In this document: positions 50,001-60,539 of the stretch, in pieces | Layout of the letters: each line of letters starts with the position of its first letter | How positions within the stretch are numbered: position 1 is the stretch's first letter | Notes under the pieces: model-generated | Databases searched by the model: none | What the model was told of the DNA's origin: nothing | The model's input: the letters and a program-made list of their open reading frames with translations, nothing else | Translations under genes and position numbers: made by a program | DNA from: Pterobdella sp. o SKG-2022 | Lineage: Eukaryota; Annelida; Clitellata; Hirudinida; Piscicolidae | Length of the DNA stretch: 64,000 bases | Direction of reading: 5' to 3' | Assembly (NCBI GenBank): GCA_964035795.1 | Contig: OZ038321.1 | Span: 12,365,093 to 12,429,092, forward strand

Positions 50001-52911
50001 CTTGGAATCAAAAAGAATGATTCAACCAGAAGAAGCTACAATGACCCACAATTATCTGTCAAATCAAATGCGAGGGACCCTCTAATGAAGAGATTACCAA
50101 AAACAACCAATGGAGGGACACAGAGAGCAATCTCTCAATAAATCGTATTAGATCGAAATAAGAATATTCATATAATAATTAACTTTACTCTTAAAATATC
50201 ACATAATAATTACTTTACAACATTTAATCTTCTTTAATTTGTTTTTTCCCATCTATGTCTAAAATTCTTTATAATCACATACCTTCACAATAATTCACTA
50301 GTAATGATTTATGATAAGGTTGTATTTATCGAAAATTTAAGTTATTTTTTGCATAAATGTATTAAAATTTTTTATAAAAAATTAAAAATAAAACGTTATT
50401 CAATAATATAAAAAAAGATACATAAGATGTCTCTAAAAAATTAAATAAATGTATTAGTCTATGTAATTCTTTTGATAACTTGCTCATCAATTATATTCAA
50501 TACATTTTTTCTATTGAAATATTTGAAAAACCAAGTGAAATAACCATACTAGGCAAATGTTTTGGAAAAAAACTCAAAGGTACAGATAGTATAATGAAAA
50601 TAAAACCAGTTGCAACAAATCCAATCCACCAGGCCCCCAACCAGTCTGGGTCTTGGTGAGTTATAGAGAGTCTATAAAATAAACACTTTTGTCAAAAATT
50701 TTAATAAAAAAACTTAATATGTAAATGTTATTTTAATGAATGCGGTCTTGAAGACTAATTCGATAGCATGAAGACAGTATCAAAAATTCAGTACAATCAC
50801 CAAATTCCAAACAAAAATTGAATTCATTACGTAAAACTTGTTATTTTTAATTACTTGAATTCTCTTATTAATTAAGTTAACTATTTTTTTAATTTAACTA
50901 ATAATTTGGTGCTCTAAGTATTAAAGTTAGAATGTATTCAACATGGAAAATGTATTTATATTGACAGTCTGTTAGTGTTGTCATTTGGGGTGGCTTGGTT
51001 AAAGACTGCAAAGGCAATTTGCCCAATGTAGGAACGCGGACCTCAAATTTATTATTTTCAAATAAGACCTTATCTCGGATTCTTAGTTCAAAAAATAGGG
51101 TTTTTATTTTATCAGAATCTAAAAAGAATTAGCTCAAAAAAATTAGCAGACTGCAGTCTTTCTCAGTTACTGGGACACAATGAGAGGTACAAAGTAGTAT
51201 GAATATAAGTTTATCAGTAAGTTTTTATAAATTTTGATATCAGATGAAAAAAATTAAATTTTTTGAACAAAATTTAAAACAAATTTTAAAAAAGCGTTTT
51301 AACTTGCTAGTATCTATTCTTCCAAAATCAACATAAATCCTCAGTATTGCTCCTCCAGCTATGTATCCTATTGCGGGACCCAACATAGCCATAGAGTAAT
51401 AAAGAGCTGTTGAATAGTAATAAAATAGATAATTGAGAAATTTAATAATCAATTGAAAAATTTTGGTTTTGCATTTTTTTAATAATTTTTTTGAAGTTTT
51501 TTATTAGTTAGCGGGTTTTATAAGTAAATCGACCATTGGGTCGTCACGAATAGGGTTTCGGTTTTGCAAATGATGAATTATAGTTAAAATGAAACACGAT
51601 GATGTAACTTCACAGTTTTGAAGTTTTGTTTTTAAGAGAAGAATGGTAAGCTAAATAGTTTTATTGGTTTTTTTGATCATTATTGTAAACTAGAAGAACA
51701 AAATCAGTTTCGAATATATCATTGAAAAAACTTTTCATATATCATTTGTTTATTAGAAATATAAAAAACTTTTTGTATTTTTCCAATTAATCGTTTTAAC
51801 TCACATTATTGAGTCAAAATACTAATATATTTGATAACATAAATTCAATTTACGAAGTTTTCTCGACTACAATGTGTTTTAATTTTGCATATTTATGTTA
51901 GGCTTGAAGAATAAAAATAATCACTATTTATCAATATTATATTGGAGTATAAGTCATTTATTTGAAAAAATTAATAACTAATAATTTTTTTGAAATCATT
52001 AAATAAATTTAATATATACTTTTTGGAATATTTACAATAACTCACCAAAATACATCGGGCTTTGGTGTACAGAAGTATTTTCATCGATGTACGATATAGC
52101 AATTGTATATAATGGGGTGCTACCCAAAGAATGGCACATGTTTGCGATGATCATTATTGTTAAATAAAAATAGTTTGAAAATTCAGTATAATTCTTCATG
52201 CAATCATTTTTTGGTGAATGAGAAAACGATTGATTCTGGTAAAAAGTAGTTGAATTTTCAGAAGCATTCGAAACTTGGCATAAATTGTTTGTAATTTTTT
52301 TGTTTTTGTTTGTATAGGGTCCGTCTAAGAAGTGCGGCAAGATGAATATGAAAGATCCTATTCTGCGTAATTAGGAAAAACTAAGAATAAAAAACAAAAT
52401 TTTGAACCTCAAGATAAAAGCTTTAATTTAATGTTTTATGAATTGGCTCTTACCCCATAAGTAAAGAACCAACAGCAATCCATTTGGGTTTATTACCTCG
52501 TCCTCCATAGTATGAAACAGGAACTAGTGCAAAAATAGAAGCAACGTCATAACCCACTGATATCAAACTGATTTGTGTACTACTCATGCCATATCGTCTT
52601 TCAATTGTAGTAAGAAACGAACTAACGAAGCCACTGACAACTACTCCCTTGAATGAAGCAAATTTAAAGTTTAAATACTTTGAAATCCTAAAGCTTCAAA
52701 AAATAATTTTGAATTTGAAGTTGATGATATATAAAACCTGAGTTGCTACTGTTATTGAAATCAAAATTAGAAAATACTGAATAGTTAGAAATTTTTTTGT
52801 TGTTGATCGCATTTTACGGAAAAGAGCGTTTGGGGTGCATGCTCTTGTACTCAAGTATTTATCTTTAGAGGTCTTGGCAGACTTGGTTGTTTTTACGGTA
52901 TTTTTCTTCAT
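44055..52911 (-). CDS. slco: Organic anion transporting polypeptide (OATP/SLCO family)
   Basis: Twelve exons join in phase into 668 residues: 52911-52738, 52647-52454, 52362-52046, 51406-51304, 50671-50550, 48241-48092, 47959-47870, 47781-47565, 47509-47350, 44675-44488, 44408-44344 and 44281-44055. Family marks include the signature DPDWLGAWWIGF in exon 5, STIER-like TTIERRYGMSSTQISLIS in exon 2, YSMAMLGPAIGYIAGG in exon 4 and EASKRLLSNSIYNF in exon 6. The ninth exon carries the extracellular Kazal-like Cys cluster (ECNMNCSCSISKADFVCGAD...CHAGC). The C-terminal block is VPEKQKSMALAVQWIVARVFG/PARVVFGKIIDSTC. Hydrophobicity fits 12 transmembrane helices. Family role: sodium-independent uptake of amphipathic anions such as steroid conjugates, eicosanoids, thyroid hormone-like compounds and xenobiotics; the substrate here is unknown. 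Two introns are swollen by retroelements (44,676-47,349 and 48,242-50,549); the others are mostly shorter. No inactivating lesion is seen. Confidence 0.92.
45230..46330 (+). mobile_element. Decayed LINE fragment in the OATP intron
   Basis: Frame-shifting plus-strand matches to a CR1/jockey-type reverse transcriptase: FRVSQGSFLRPILFSIYTSP (the conserved S/PQGS...P..F box), HHQFADI (degenerate F/YADD), MLNPTKSEMMFVGSP, MNILGVTLDPGLNFT and the C-terminal LHWLPV. Numerous stops. It lies antisense to the host transporter gene, between its ninth and tenth exons. Confidence 0.75.
46590..46910 (-). mobile_element. Small LINE reverse-transcriptase fragment
   Basis: The minus-strand frame from 46,896 reads LSLLVLKDLLSSFDSVNHDM followed by LIKKLTKPFSFGNGVLK, equivalent to the D-L-S-A-A-F-D-x-V-x-H block of reverse transcriptases. 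The next block (PQSFVFRPLLFTL) corresponds to the PQGSVLGP motif. Only this portion survives. Same intron as the plus-strand fragment above, opposite orientation. Confidence 0.65.
48301..48590. repeat. Left inverted flank of the Penelope-like element, itself a near-palindrome
   Basis: The unit ATGATAAGGTT(A/G)TA..TATCGAAA occurs forward at 48,310-48,334 and as its reverse complement at 48,553-48,529, giving a roughly 260-base imperfect inverted repeat. The outer 110 bases on the right side (48,590 back to 48,480) match, in inverted orientation, the sequence at 50,268-50,380 beyond the retroelement. A perfect six-base-pair hairpin (GATAAG/CTTATC at 48,312-48,329) is followed directly by GAAA. 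Such flanks correspond to the pseudo-LTRs known for Penelope-like elements. Confidence 0.7.
48591..50267 (+). mobile_element. Penelope-like retroelement (PLE) with GIY-YIG endonuclease remnant
   Basis: Frame-shifting plus-strand coding. The reverse-transcriptase N-part (IKNIKNLKIKPDEQLVS) is followed by an open 175-codon frame at 48,968-49,495 with EGSGPIGLSLMVVIAQIYMD, LHAYMDDTFGII (catalytic YMDD), CEIEKNSRISFLDTLIIKEE and TVYRKSSNTGLTINPKTNQ, the last two being hallmark PLE motifs. Downstream pieces read SIPYIKHLNNALKKVF and GPKLGNILWNN. The final piece, MFQHKKDVES...ENVSGISKHARIC, matches the R.(x).HK.D...SG...H end of the GIY-YIG endonuclease. The element lies antisense in the fifth intron of the OATP gene and is bounded by inverted copies of one repeat. 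It is inactive through several frameshifts. Confidence 0.88.
50268..50450 (+). repeat. Right flank repeat of the Penelope-like element
   Basis: Starts TTTATAATCACATACCTT and contains ATGATAAGGTTGTATTTATCGAAA. It matches the left flank (48,590-48,480) as a reverse complement over at least 100 bases with few differences, and matches 48,308-48,440 in direct orientation more weakly (shared AAAGATAC(T/A)TAA(A/G)AT(A/G)TCT). Confidence 0.75.
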
Positions 52912-53796
52912 TTATTCATCAAATTATTTTTTGAATTCATAATATCCTCGAAAACAATAATGACGAGGTAAATAAAAGTGAATTTAGAAACAAAGTTTTC
53001 TTTTCTATTTAAAAGTTAAATAAAATTTTAAAATCTTTTTATACAAAAAGTTTTAAGCTTGATGAATTTGCTTAAAACTCTTCAGTTTTTAGTTATAAAA
53101 TAAGATATTCTAAATTTTTGTTTTCATTTTTTTTGTTTCAATGTAATTAATTATAAATAAGCCATTTGAAAGCAATTATTGACCATATTTATTACATTAA
53201 AAAATCATTTTTTGCAATTTTATATGCTCCTAATCTCTATCTTTTTTTAACTAAAACATCATTGTCTAAAACCAATTTTAACATTTTCTTATTCTTATTG
53301 TTTTTTCATAAAACTTTATTTTTCAACTACGCAGAATAGTGAATTAAAGCTGTAAACCAAAAATCCTTTAACTAGCTTTGATGAAAACATACGGCAGAAA
53401 ATGTTTTACTGGCCCACGTGTTTAACCATTTTTTTTAGAGTAATCGTTTGATTCAATGGATTTCGCACTGTAAATTTTATTTTCGTCTTTTTATGTGGTG
53501 TGATTATGAAATTTTTCTGTTTTTAGCTTTTTACGTTTGAAGCATTTCAAAAAGTATTTATACAATGAATTCAAATATTTTATGCATATTCAATTTTTAT
53601 AAAATGATTATGTTGAATACAGTAGGTAATTTGAATTTTTGACATTCTTATTTGTTTCATAAAAATAACATCAATTTTGTTTCAACCTCTTTTGTGTCTA
53701 TCTGTATTTAGGTTTAGTTTTCTAATCTATCACTAGAATTTTTTTTGAACGAGTTTTGGATTTCAATTTAACTAATATTTTTTTAAGATTCACATT
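52912..53796. other. Spacer between the OATP 5' end and the Cys-rich gene 3' end
   Basis: AT-rich, no coding exon recognised. It must contain the transporter promoter and the 3' end of the upstream Cys-rich gene, since both are on the minus strand. No motif could be assigned with confidence. Confidence 0.4.
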
Positions 53797-56700
53797 TCAG
53801 TCTGACTCTTCAGTTGTGTACTCTAAACAAAAGCACGAAGATCTGTCTTCACTTGGGCTTGTCGTTCTGTAGTTTTTACAACAACCGCATGATGTATCAC
53901 TTTGATGTTCATCATTGTCACTCGCATGAGAAGTTTCTGAAAGCTTGTGTTGACTCACTTGAATATTGTTTTTGGTTTTATTACAACGACAAAAACCACA
54001 TGTATCTTCACAATCATCATTTTTGTCAGAATCACTGCATTTCAAAAATCTTTCCAACGTATAATCTTCTTCAATTGAAGAACGAGCTTGGTTGTAACAT
54101 TTCTTCAAAGCAGAATTGTATTTGTTTTTTTTGTCACCAGAACATCTACAAAAAGCGCAGTGGTCAAAGTTACAGTCTTTATCATCACCATCATCAGAGT
54201 TGCAGGCTAGGTAGTTTTCAATTTTGTAATTTTCAATTGAATCTTTATTTTTCAACCCTTTTTTGTATTTTTGGCAGTCTTTACTTGAGTATTTGTTCTC
54301 ACGCTTTTTTTCTTTTTTAAGAGGTTTAAAATAATTTTGGCAACATTTTCTCACAAGCTCATCTCCATCCTCTTCTGTTTCTGGTTTTTCAAAAGAATCA
54401 TCGTGTTTTTTATATGAATATTTTTTATTTCTTATATCCTTGTTAGTATTTTCATCTTTTCTTGGTGATCTAGAATTTTTTTCGCAACATTTTCTTACAT
54501 GGTCTTCATTATTTTCTAATTCTTCAATATCCTGTTCAGTACATAAATCGTTTTTTCCACAATTTTTGGATAGTGTTTTGACTACTTCACTTCCACTACT
54601 ACCACATGAGTTTTCATCTTCTTGGTCATCATTTGAAAAACATGAATCTAGGTTTTCAAATATTTTCTTACTTTTTTTGTTTTTTTTATCAACTGCTTCG
54701 AAACGCTTGGAACCACTTGATGTCATATCGAACTCATCATCCAACAATTTATCGGTGATGTTCAATAATTTCATGCAATCTTTAACTTTTTTTGAAGGTT
54801 TAATTTTCTCAGCTTTTTTCAATTCGTAATTGTTTTTGATGTTTTCAACTCGTTCTTCAAATTCATTAGATTTTATACTTTCAGAACTAGTTGTTTCTAT
54901 TTGTTTTGTTTCATTGTTTGCACTACCACCATTACAACCACACCCCCTATCTTTTCTTTTTTTAGACCTTTGTTTAAAACCAGAAACATGCCTTTCGCAA
55001 TCGCAATTGTTCGTGGAACAAGCTTCATTGTGTTTCAATGACTCGCAGAAAAGATCGCAATTAAAATGACCATTTTGGTGAGAATTTTTTTCACCGTTTT
55101 CACATGATAAAACCATTTGTTTGACTGGTTTTTTTGAGCAGCAGTATAAGGTACAACCAAAAAGATCATCATCTGATTCATTGCATAGATCACTCAAATC
55201 AAATGATTTGACCTTAAAAAATATTTTTTTTCATACTTGTCAACTTGAATTTTTTGTGAATAGTCATAAATAATAATGGAAATTTAAAACATACAATATT
55301 TTCACCATTCTTGTATTTCTGTTTTAAGCTGCTTCCACTATTTGGCTTTTTTGATTTTTCAGGCAATTTAGCATTTTCAGTCCAAAAATGCTTATAAACC
55401 TTTGAAAATTTTAAAATTAATTCTACTACATTCTCAAAAACTAACAAACTGAAATTTAACAATTACATTTTCATCCCATTTTTCTAGAATAGTTACAGTT
55501 GAAGGACCGACGCAAGCCCAATACGATTGTTTTTGGTGGACAAAATTCCAAGAGTTTACAACTTTTTCATTTGCATCTTCACTCCATAATGTAACAATGT
55601 CTCCAGGATTTAGTATGGACGTCATAAAGAAAAATGCGGTGTATATAGAGTTATTGAAGCGTTGAACTAAAACGTTCGAACTTGATTCGAGTATCTACAA
55701 AAATATAAAGTATTGAACATATACCGTAAATTTAAATTTCATTAACAAGCATGAAATAACCTCATCAGAAATGTATTTTATTCTTATAAACTGTCTTTTT
55801 TTGTCAACGTCAACAATTTTGAATTCTTGTACCTTGCTTTAAAAAAAGTTCAGAATTTATTCAAATGAATTTGAGCCTTGAAACTACCTTTCACAACCAT
55901 TTGGAACAAAAAAGTCTTCTTCATTTAAATTCGATTGTGGTTTCTGTTCGACTTTGGAAAACTCTTCAAAAAGTTAATTTTTAATTTAATAAATATATTT
56001 GAAAATAATTCATTTTGGAAGATTCGAAAACATAATTCAAAAAGCAACTGAGTAAAGATTAAAATTTTAATCGTTAAAAAAAATAATTGCAAAAATTATA
56101 GAAGAAAAATATTTTTAAGTCAATCGCCAAGCTTTAAGCAAGTAACAGTCTTTTTCCAAGTTATCCTTCATTATAACTACTTTAACTATATTGTTTTTAT
56201 GAGCGATCGTTAACAAAACCGTGAAGTTGACAGTAAAAAAAAATGTATAAAACTGTTTAGATGTTAACAAGGCTTATAAAATACAGTACACCAATTTTAA
56301 CTGGCGCGCATGAAGCCAAAATAACGGAATTGTACCTAAATAAAATAAAATCAACATGAAAAACTTCCAGAATCTAGACCTGCAAGATTGAAAACTGCAC
56401 GTAAAAATAAAAAATTATCACCCTTTTGTATACATTTAAAAAAACGATCTTTTTTTACAAAGGCAGATAGGTTCTATTTGGCCTTTGTAATTGAAAAGCT
56501 GGCGATTTACGAGTGATCAAGTGATAAAATAATTAGCTGCAGAACAATATCATATAGTGAAATTATTAGAATGATTATAAAAATTAATATAAAAATAATA
56601 AAAAAAAAATACTTTTTTCTGTTTCAGATTTTCTTGATTGAACGCTTCCAACTTTAAAAATAGCTTTCGAAGTTGCTACTTGTGCATCATTAAATCCTTC

Positions 56701-59700
56701 ATCACCAACAAGAGGTTCTTTTTGAATATTGTTTGTTTCTCCATCGTTAACTACTGGCTTGGCTTCTGTATCCACTTCGATTTTATTTTCTGACGCCTCA
56801 TTTCTTTCGATAGGTTGAGAAACAACTTCATCAGCAGCTTCAAATGCTTCAGGTTCAATTTCAGGAATAGTTTTTTCAACAAGTTCGGGTGTTATCTCTT
56901 CTAACGCTGTTTTTTCAGATGCAACTTCTTTAGGCAGAGCTTCCTCAACAGCTTTTTCAGCAATTTCAAGCGGGGCTTCTTCAGCAGCTTCAGTCAAGGC
57001 TTCTTCAGCAGCTTCAGACAAGGCTTCTTCAGCAGCTTCAAGCGGGGCTTTTTCAACAGCTTCAGCTGGGGTTTCTTCAGCAGCTTCAAGCGAGGCTTTT
57101 TCAGCAGCTTCAGGCGGGGCTTTCTCAGCAGCTTCAGGCGGGGCTTCTTCAGCAGCTTCAGCCGGGGCTTCTTCAGCAGTTTTGGGAGGATTTTCATTTT
57201 CTTCTTCTTCTTCTTCTTCATCTTCATCATCTAAAGGCCTGTTATTATTAACAGGAATCATATTGGAACTTCTTGCTCTGATACGGGGATCACCTTCGTC
57301 AAATTTTTTTATGGGGAATGATTTCAGATTATTAAAATTGTTCTGTTTGTTTATTGAACTATAATTATATTTTTCTTTAAAAAGAGTTTTTTCTACTGAA
57401 AAATTTTCAATTTTTGAGCCATGTTTAAACACAGATTTCTTAAAGGCATTTTCTCTTGCTTTCGAAGTGTTTTTTTGGAATGAAGTTTTGGTAAAAGTTT
57501 TAAGAGCTGCATTTTCCATTTTTTCAGTTGTTTTTGCTTCATTTATTCTTGAATTTGTTTTCACAAACATTGATTTTCTGAAAATATATTTTTTTTAATT
57601 CACTGTTTTTTATTGTTTTAATCATACCTTTCTTGAGATGTAGATTTTTCTGCTAGAAAAAAAAAACTAATCAATTAAAAAATACCTTATGCATGCTTAG
57701 AACTTAAAACAATAATGGTTTATTTATAATTATACCTGCATTTTTTTCTCTTGAAAAGTTCATTTTTTTAACAGTTCTTCAAAAAAAATAGATTATTATT
57801 AACTGACATAGCAACAATTTATTTTTATATTTACTTTTCGTCTTTAAGGATTATAGAATTTTTTTGAAGCAAGCCTGGGCCTTCGTCAAGAGAATTTGGT
57901 AAATTCTTTTCAAATTTAGAACTTTTTTTACTTTTATCGGATTTTCTAAGATCCATCATTTCATGTTTGGAGTCGGAACTTCTTTTAGTCACAAAAACTT
58001 TATTGTTTTGTTTTTGAGGAGTTACTGATGGATTTTGTATAGTTTTATTGTTATTGTTATTATTACCATCTGAAAAAATAAAACTTTCTTTTATCATTTG
58101 GCTTTGTGCTTCAATGTTTGAAAGAAAGCTTTTTTTTTCTTTGTTGTAAATGTTATTATTAAAAGAATCATTTATATCTTTCATTTCTCTCAGATATTTA
58201 AGTTTGTCTTCTATTCTTCTAGGGATATATGTGTTTGTTTCTATTTTTGAAGTCAAAAAATCTTTTGAAATTTTATTTTCATTGAACGAAAAGTCTAATT
58301 CATCATTAAATCTTTCTTTATTTTCATTTACACAGCTTGTAACTTGTTTGTTTTTTAAAATGCCTTTTATTGTCAAAACAGGTTTTTCAGATTTACTTTT
58401 CACGATTTTGTTTTCAGAAATCGAATCTAAGCTGTCATCACTATCTGAATCACATGAAGATATTAATTCACGGTTACTAGAGAAATTTTTGTTCGAGATT
58501 TTGCATTTATTTCCACGAAAGAAATTTTTTTCGTGTTTTTTATTAGCCTTAGTTTCTTGTTTGTTAAAATTTTTACTTTTTTCAACTTTTTTTTTCACTT
58601 TTGGCTCCATTATTCTGAATGAATCGTTTGAAAGATCTAGCTCGTCACAAGAAACCTTTTTATTGTTCCCAAAAGTAGAGTTTCCATTTTGGCTTCCAAA
58701 CTCTGCGAAAAAATTTTTGTCCAATTTTGTTTGTTTTTTGGTATAGTCCTTAAAATTGTCTTCACTCTGGTTTCTTTTTGAGAGTAATTTGCATTCGAAA
58801 TCATTATCCTCATATCTTGGCTGTCTTATTTCGAAAGAGTCATTAGAAAAATCCCAGTCATTACACAAACAATCATTATCATTTCTTTTCAATTCACTTT
58901 TCATGTTTTTTGCATCAAACACAAACAAAAAATCTTCGTCGAGTTTAGTTTGTTTTTTAGTATAATCATCGCAGCTAGTTTTTTGTTTTTCTCTAGAGTT
59001 GATGATATTTTCGGGTTTGTATTGCTTTTTATAATCATTTTCGCACTCGCTATCAAATTCCTCTGAAATTTTTTTTTTGTATTTCATAGAATTATTTTGA
59101 GTTTTTTGGTCAGATAAATTTTGTTTTTTCCAATTCTTGGCACAAGCAGAGTTATCTTCTTTTTCACCGCAAAGTAGAAAATTATTAAGTTCATATTCAT
59201 CATCACTATTTTTACAGAAATCTCTTTCTTTTCTCTGATAAGAATTATTTTTTTGTTTATTTTTTTTTGGGAAACACTTTTCTGAATCTTTCATTTGAAT
59301 AACTTTCGATTTTTTCTTTTTGGTTTCTACATTTTGACAAGAATCATCTGAATCTGAACATTCAACTCCATTTTCAAAAGATTTTGGTTTTCCACCGTTT
59401 TTGAATCTAGAACAGAAACCATCGCAATCTCCACCATCATCATCGTCCATTAGTCTTTTGGTTTGTTCCAGAAGTTTGAGACATTCCTCGACACTTTTTG
59501 ATGAGTTATTAGTTAATGAAGATTCATAGCTTTTTAGTTTTTTATATTTTTTTTGATAACAATCATCAGATGACGAATCGTTGCTTGAATTATTTTTTTT
59601 GGAATCATCACAACTGCAGTCAGGTTTTGATCTTGAGTTGTTACATCCTCTTTTTTTCGAACTAAATTTTTGTTTGAAAGTATTCTTTATTTTTTTATCA

Positions 59701-60086
59701 TTTTTGAATTCTAGATCATCACTATCACACCCACAATTTTTTGTTCTGCGAGACTTTTTTTTCGAACTCCTTTTATATTTGTCGCAATCACAAGCCAAAC
59801 TATTTGAGTCTAACGTTTTGTTTTTTTTTCTCTCTTTCAAAAGTTTATCACAATCAAAAACTTCACCAGTTTTTGTTACAGCTGTTTCACAGGTTAAGTC
59901 CATTTGTTTGACTGGTTTTTTGTTGAGACAACCATGAAATACGCAAGGGTTCAAAAGGTCCTTATCAAGCTCTTCATAAAACTCACTCATATCGAAGGAT
60001 TTCACCTTAAATAAGAAGTTCAATTTAAACCCATATTTTTTAATTTGAATAATGTAATTCAGTTGTAAATAAGTGAATTTTGACAT
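53797..60086 (-). CDS. Large Cys/Asp/Lys-rich protein built from two homologous modules (unrecognised)
   Basis: Nine minus-strand exons join in phase: 60005-57835, 57776-57736, 57649-57628, 57577-56613, 55963-55888, 55836-55761, 55694-55446, 55399-55295 and 55212-53797 (1,706 residues). The first and last exons are homologous. Each follows an AAG acceptor and starts VKSFD(M/L)S, then KKPVKQM(D/V)L(T/S)CE, C(D/N)CD/E clusters, GCGC, and C(L/M)KLL...DD(D/E). Module A repeats DYTKKQTKLD twice. Module B has paired FCRC motifs after acidic runs, suggesting metal binding (inference). Between them lie an Ala/Glu octapeptide-repeat exon and short exons with LNPGDIVTLWSEDANEKVVN...ILEKWDENVIVKF, loosely like an SH3/Tudor or MIB-type barrel. 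The 57,834-57,777 intron (58 bp) joins in frame what otherwise look like two genes. The start is open: ATG 59,990, ATG 60,086 with readthrough, or upstream exons beyond the LINE. The family is not recognised. Confidence 0.72.
56960..57180 (-). repeat. 24-bp coding minisatellite (Ala/Glu octapeptide repeat)
   Basis: About nine tandem copies of a 24-base unit (plus strand GCTTCTTCAGCAGCTTCAGG plus four bases) encode E-A-A-E-(E/K)-A-(P/L)-x octapeptides in the Cys-rich gene. Copies differ by a few bases each and keep frame. The upstream acidic run (57,200-57,231) is a CTT/CAT trinucleotide tract encoding Glu/Asp. Confidence 0.88.
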
Positions 60087-60530
60087 TTTTTTTCAATTTA
60101 TTTTTATTTAATTTTCTTATATTTTTAAATTTTTTTTTTGCTCAGAATCAAAAGAAACTTTTATAACCTCGAGACTAAAGGATAAAACTGAACTTATAGA
60201 AACTAAAAAGCTAATTAAGCTTATAAACAAAATAAATTTGAAAAAAAGAAAATAAAATACATATATTTATAAGAAAAGATTAAGAATAACAATAATAAAA
60301 ATAATTATAAAAATAAATATAAAAATAACAATTATAGGAATAATTTTCCAAAAATAACTCAAGATAAAATACTTTGCTTAAGTGTCTTTAGAAAAATATA
60401 GTTTTATAAAAACACAATATTTTTATGGTTTTTTGCATCTAAAAAAAAATTAAAATTAAAAAAAAATTAACAAAATTTAATTCTTCAAAAAGTTCATTCT
60501 AAATAATATTAAAGTCGACAGTTTCACTCG
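60087..60530. other. Very AT-rich spacer before the LINE
   Basis: Homopolymer-rich A/T DNA. No counterpart of the small exons that precede module B of the Cys-rich gene was found here. The composition changes abruptly to GC-richer at about 60,515-60,560, which marks the LINE 5' boundary. Confidence 0.5.
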
Positions 60531-60539
60531 CGAAAACCT

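Noticed and set aside
50080..50150. Hammerhead-like CTAATGA ... GAAA with a stem AGAGATT/AATCTCT near the PLE 3' end
   Set aside because: The stem is separated from GAAA by about 16 bases and the CUGAUGA box is altered, so the core geometry of a hammerhead is not met.
53814..55069. Plus-strand ORFs of 79-168 codons with many Cys/His/Phe
   Set aside because: Antisense shadows of module B of the Cys-rich gene; no splice context or family match.
57763..57835. Two-gene operon with SL trans-splicing (68 bp between the 725-codon frame and the ATG at 57,763)
   Set aside because: The same AG that would serve as a trans-splice acceptor joins the upstream frame to the downstream one in phase through a good GTAAAT donor, with an intron length typical for this gene. 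A single cis-spliced gene explains the data better.
58150..59937. Several long plus-strand ORFs (up to 198 codons)
   Set aside because: They are antisense to the Lys/Asp/Ser-rich module A exon; such codon bias yields open Phe/Leu/Ser-rich frames on the other strand.
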